The notes under the pieces were generated by a model. It worked only from the letters and a program-made list of their open reading frames with translations, was not told the DNA's origin and searched no databases. 17,720 bases of DNA, taken from JBFKMV01 sp041629655. Its GTDB lineage: Bacteria; Acidobacteriota; Polarisedimenticolia; Polarisedimenticolales; Polarisedimenticolaceae. Each line of letters begins with the position of its first letter. Positions within the stretch are counted from its first letter, which is position 1. Of the stretch, positions 14,552 to 17,720 are shown piece by piece. The translations under genes were made by a program, and so were the position numbers. The stretch covers positions 1-17,720 of the forward strand of contig JBFKMV010000104.1 of the NCBI GenBank assembly GCA_041629655.1, in the 5' to 3' direction.

Positions 14552-17500
14552 ATGAGACGATTCGCCGGCTCGCTGGTCTGCCTGATCGCGATTCTGTCCG
14601 CCCAGGCCTCGCCTGACGAAGTCGCCTTCGCTCCGGTGCAGCGCGGGTTCGACGCCGCTGGCGAACGCGTGCTGCCGTACGCGCCGGATCGGCTGCTGAT
14701 CAAGCTGACCGAACCGGCGCTCGAGCGCTCGATGCTGACCGTCGCCGTGCGCCGGGGTCTGGCGTCCGGTGGGCCGGAGACCGGCATCGACTCGGTCGAC
14801 TCGATCAGCCGAGAAGCCGGCGTCACCGGCATCGACCGCTCGACGATCGAGGTTGCCGACGCGGCGTTGGACCGCGACCTCGGCGTCAGCCGCTGGTTCG
14901 TGTTCCGCGTTCCCGCCGGCGTGGAGGTTTCGGCGCTCGTCGCGCGCTACGCCGCGGATCCCGCCGTCGAGGCGGCGACGCCGGACTGGCGCGCCTTCCC
15001 GGCCGCGGTGCCCAACGACCCGCTGTATCCCGACCAGTGGGGTCACGACAACACCGGGCAGATGAAGGACTACTGCTGGGGCTGCGGGGGGCACGACAAC
15101 GGCACTCCGGTCGGCACGCCCGGGTTCGACGCGAACGCCGAGACGGCCTGGGACGCGTCCCAGGGATACGGCAGCGCCGCCGTGGTGATCGCGATCCTCG
15201 ATTCGGGAGTCGACGCCAACCATCCCGACCTGCGCCAGGTGGCGGGCTGGGATTACGGCAGCGGCGACAGCAACCCCGACGACGACAGCGCGCAGCCCGG
15301 GCACGGCACGGCCTGCGCCGGGGTCGCGGCCGCGATCTCCGAAAACAACCTCGGGCCGGCGGGCATCGCGGGCGGCGCGAGCATCATGCCGCTGAAGATC
15401 GCCAACAACTCGGGCGACATCTTCTTCTCCGCGGTCCAGAACGCGCTCTATCACGCCGCGGACAACGGCGCCGACGTCGCCAGCATGAGCTTCGGGGCGG
15501 CGATCGGCAGCGACCCGGCGACCGACGACGCGATCGTCTACGCCTACAACGCCGGGGTCACGCTGCTCGCGGCGACGGGCAACGAGAACGCCTCGACGAT
15601 CAGCTACCCGGCGGTCCACTCACTGGTCATCGGCATCGGCGCGGCCTCGCCGTGCGACGGGCGCAAGCGCAGCAGCAGCAGCTCCGCCGAGGTCAACCCG
15701 GGCGTCAGCACCGATCCCAACGGCTACACCTGTGACGGCGAGCGCTGGTGGGGCTCCAACTACGGCACCAACAGCGCCGACGCCGCCGGGGCGGTGGACG
15801 TGCTGGCGCCGACGATCCTGCCCACCACCGACATCGGCGGATCCGGCGGCTACGCGGCCGGCGACTACTACCTGTGGTTCAACGGCACGTCCGCCGCCAC
15901 GCCGTACGCGGCCGGCGTGGCCGGGCTGATCGTCTCGGCCAACCCGAGCTTCACGCCCGACCAGGTGCGGCAGGCGCTGGTCACCACCGCGACCGACGTG
16001 GTCAACGTCGAGTCCGGCACCGGCTGGGACCGCTACAGCGGCTACGGTCTGGTCGACGCCGCCGCGGCCGTGGGCGGTGGCGGGCCGCCGCCGACACAGT
16101 CGTACGCCACGTTGCCCTACTCGACCGGCTTCGAGTCCGGCGCGCTCGACGCGTACTGGACCACGGCCTCGACGTCCGACGGCCGCGTGCGCGTGCTGAA
16201 CACGAACGGTCCGCGCTCGGGCGCCTGGCACCTGACCATGGACGACCCGACCAGCGGCGGCTTCGCCCAGAACGAGGCCTGGCTGCACCTCGACCTGGCC
16301 GGTGAGAGCGACGTCGACCTCGACTTCTGGTGGAAGGAGTTCGGCGACGAGACCCACGCCCAGGACGGCGTGTACTTCTCCGACGACGGCGGCGCCAGCT
16401 TCGTCAAGGTCCAGGACCTCAACGGCCAGAGCTACACCAACAATACGTGGCAATCCTTCGCGCTGGATCTGGATCAGCTCGCGGCGGCCAACGGGCTCTC
16501 GCTGAGCGCGACGTTCGTGGTCAAGCTCCAGCAGTACGACAACTACCCGATCGCCACCGACGGCTTCGCCTTCGACGACATCTCGGTGACGGCCGTGGCG
16601 GCGCCGCCGCGCACGGTAACCGTGACGGCGCCCGACGGAGGCGAGACGCTGACCGCGGGCAGCGTGACCACGATCACCTGGACCTCGACGGGCTCGATCA
16701 CCAACGTCGCCATCGACTACTCGACCGACGGCGGCGCATCGTGGACGCCGATCACCGGCTCGACGGCCAACGACGGTGCCTACGGCTGGACCGTGCCTTC
16801 CGAAGCTACGAGCCAGGGCCGCGTGCGCGTGGCGGATGCGGCGGACGCCGCGGTCAACGACGTCAGCGACGGCAACTTCACCATCGACGTCCCTCCGTCG
16901 GGCAACTACGCCACGCTGCCGTATTCGACCGGTTTCGAATCCGGCGCGCTCGACGGGTTCTGGACCACCGCCTCGACCGCCGACGGCCGCGTGCGCGTGC
17001 TGAGCAGCAACGGACCGCACGGCGGCAGCTGGCACCTGACCATGGACGACCCGACCAGCGGCGGCTACGCCCAGAACGAGGCCTGGCTGCATCTCGACCT
17101 CTCGGGCGAGAGCGACGTGGATCTCGGGTTCTGGTGGAAGGAGTTCGGCGACGAGACCCACGCCCAGGACGGCGTGTACTTCTCGGACAACGGCGGCGCC
17201 AGCTTCGTCAAGGTCCAGGACCTCAACGGCCAGAGCTACACCAACAACACCTGGCAGCAGTTCACTCTGGACGTCGACGCGCTGGCGGCGGCGAACGGCC
17301 TCGCGCTGAGCGCGACGTTCGTGGTCAAGTTCCAGCAGTACGACAACTACCCGATCGCCACCGACGGCTTCGCCTTCGACGACATCAGCGTGACCGCGGT
17401 CGCGGCGCCGGGCGGCGACTACGCCCCGCTGCCCTACTCGACCGGCTTCGAATCCGGCGCGCTGGACGTCTACTGGACCACCGCCTCGACCGCCGACGGC

Positions 17501-17720
17501 CGCGTCCGCGTGCTGAGCACCAACGGGCCGCACCGCGGCTCCTACCTCCTGGCGCTGGACGATCCGACCAGCGGTGGGTACGCGCAGAACGAGGCCTGGC
17601 TGCGGCTCGACCTGGCGGGCGAGAGCAACGTCGGCCTGACCTTCTGGTGGAAGGAGTTCGGCGACGAGACCCACGCCCAGGACGGCGTGTACTTCTCGGA
17701 CAACGGCGGCGCCAGCTTCG
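14552..17720 (+). CDS. Secreted subtilisin-family (S8) serine protease with repeated C-terminal domains, partial at right edge
   Basis: I translated 1056 codons from the ATG at 14552; no stop occurs before the edge. A Sec signal (MRRFAGSLVCLIAILSAQA) is followed by a propeptide-like region to about 150 (RLLIKL at about 52). The protease domain comes next, with the full triad: D217 in ILDSGVDANHPDL, H251 in PGHGTACAG and S447 in NGTSAATPYAAG. The oxyanion N344 (ATGNENAS) is also present, so it should be active. After about residue 510 come 168-codon beta-type repeats at 16103, 16907 and 17420. A 100-codon Ig-like module lies between the first two (VTAPDGGETLTAGSVTTITW). The repeats resemble jelly-roll/MAM-like or pre-C-terminal adhesion domains of secreted proteases. 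Role: extracellular protein breakdown or surface attachment. The C-terminal sorting signal lies beyond the window. Confidence 0.93.
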   Translation, partial: MRRFAGSLVCLIAILSAQASPDEVAFAPVQRGFDAAGERVLPYAPDRLLIKLTEPALERSMLTVAVRRGLASGGPETGIDSVDSISREAGVTGIDRSTIEVADAALDRDLGVSRWFVFRVPAGVEVSALVARYAADPAVEAATPDWRAFPAAVPNDPLYPDQWGHDNTGQMKDYCWGCGGHDNGTPVGTPGFDANAETAWDASQGYGSAAVVIAILDSGVDANHPDLRQVAGWDYGSGDSNPDDDSAQPGHGTACAGVAAAISENNLGPAGIAGGASIMPLKIANNSGDIFFSAVQNALYHAADNGADVASMSFGAAIGSDPATDDAIVYAYNAGVTLLAATGNENASTISYPAVHSLVIGIGAASPCDGRKRSSSSSAEVNPGVSTDPNGYTCDGERWWGSNYGTNSADAAGAVDVLAPTILPTTDIGGSGGYAAGDYYLWFNGTSAATPYAAGVAGLIVSANPSFTPDQVRQALVTTATDVVNVESGTGWDRYSGYGLVDAAAAVGGGGPPPTQSYATLPYSTGFESGALDAYWTTASTSDGRVRVLNTNGPRSGAWHLTMDDPTSGGFAQNEAWLHLDLAGESDVDLDFWWKEFGDETHAQDGVYFSDDGGASFVKVQDLNGQSYTNNTWQSFALDLDQLAAANGLSLSATFVVKLQQYDNYPIATDGFAFDDISVTAVAAPPRTVTVTAPDGGETLTAGSVTTITWTSTGSITNVAIDYSTDGGASWTPITGSTANDGAYGWTVPSEATSQGRVRVADAADAAVNDVSDGNFTIDVPPSGNYATLPYSTGFESGALDGFWTTASTADGRVRVLSSNGPHGGSWHLTMDDPTSGGYAQNEAWLHLDLSGESDVDLGFWWKEFGDETHAQDGVYFSDNGGASFVKVQDLNGQSYTNNTWQQFTLDVDALAAANGLALSATFVVKFQQYDNYPIATDGFAFDDISVTAVAAPGGDYAPLPYSTGFESGALDVYWTTASTADGRVRVLSTNGPHRGSYLLALDDPTSGGYAQNEAWLRLDLAGESNVGLTFWWKEFGDETHAQDGVYFSDNGGASF
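16103..16606 (+). repeat. Protease C-terminal domain, copy 1 (168 codons)
   Basis: Runs from YATLPYSTGFESGALD to DDISVTAVAAP. It has landmarks shared by all copies: TMDDPTSGG, FWWKEFGDETHAQDGVYFSD and the DNYPIATDGFAFDD end block. It is followed by the 100-codon Ig-like linker (16607-16906), which is absent between copies 2 and 3. Confidence 0.93.
16907..17410 (+). repeat. Protease C-terminal domain, copy 2 (168 codons)
   Basis: Exactly the same length as copy 1 and nearly the same at the nucleotide level over long runs, for example in the segment coding FWWKEFGDETHAQDGVYFSD. This points to recent duplication or gene conversion. It is separated from copy 3 by only three codons. Confidence 0.93.
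17420..17720 (+). repeat. Protease C-terminal domain, copy 3 (cut by window edge)
   Basis: Begins YAPLPYSTGFESGALD and follows copy 2 closely to the edge at GVYFSDNGGASF. It differs mainly in the LTMDDP block (LALDDP) and in the GESNVGLT strand. About 100 of 168 codons are present. Confidence 0.92.

Noticed and set aside
15620..17674. A minus-strand open frame of 684 codons with internal repeats
   Set aside because: Its repeats are simply the antisense of the protease repeats.
1..17720. CRISPR arrays, insertion sequences, tRNA or rRNA genes, phage or defence genes
   Set aside because: No spaced short repeats, transposase-like frames, inverted-repeat ends or structural RNA features were seen; the only large repeats are the protease domains.

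Overview
The window is very GC-rich with strong G/C bias at third codon positions, so long antisense open frames shadow almost every gene. The gene content suggests a Gram-negative respiring bacterium of an Acidobacteriota-like lineage: several multihaem c-type cytochromes, a Ser/Thr kinase with a TolB-like propeller, a DUF3179 protein and a large secreted subtilase. This placement is inference; no rRNA or marker gene is present.

Layout. (1) Positions 1-4293, minus strand: an operon for a membrane-bound iron-sulfur/molybdopterin respiratory complex, in the order pentahaem cytochrome c, Tat-exported molybdopterin subunit, four-cluster ferredoxin subunit, NrfD-like membrane subunit (cut by the window edge). 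This is the subunit set and order of the Qrc menaquinone reductase type of complex. (2) 4507-7766, minus strand: a translationally coupled two-component system, a histidine kinase with two c-type haem motifs in its periplasmic sensor and an NtrC-type, sigma54-dependent response regulator. (3) 8029-10208, plus strand: two secreted multihaem cytochromes. (4) 10263-11210, minus strand: a DUF3179-PDZ protein whose frame is interrupted by one TGA that is best read as selenocysteine, with a SECIS-like hairpin at the right distance. (5) 11348-14436, plus strand: a small unrecognised protein and a membrane Ser/Thr kinase with a beta-propeller. (6) 14552 to the right edge, plus strand: a subtilisin-family protease followed by nearly identical tandem domains.

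The main result is a regulatory circuit that can be read from the sequence. Two near-identical sigma54 (-24/-12) promoters lie on either side of the two-component system: one drives the molybdopterin operon leftward, the other drives the cytochrome pair rightward. Each is preceded by a dyad of the form CTGNCA-N3-TGTCAG placed exactly 148 bp upstream of the -24 GG, with a second, more degenerate site starting exactly 21 bp further in. The simplest model is that the haem-bearing kinase senses a periplasmic redox state or ligand and, through its sigma54 activator, switches on both the quinone-linked complex and its cytochrome partners as one regulon.

The second main result is the probable selenoprotein. 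Standard gene calling would split it into two broken reading frames.
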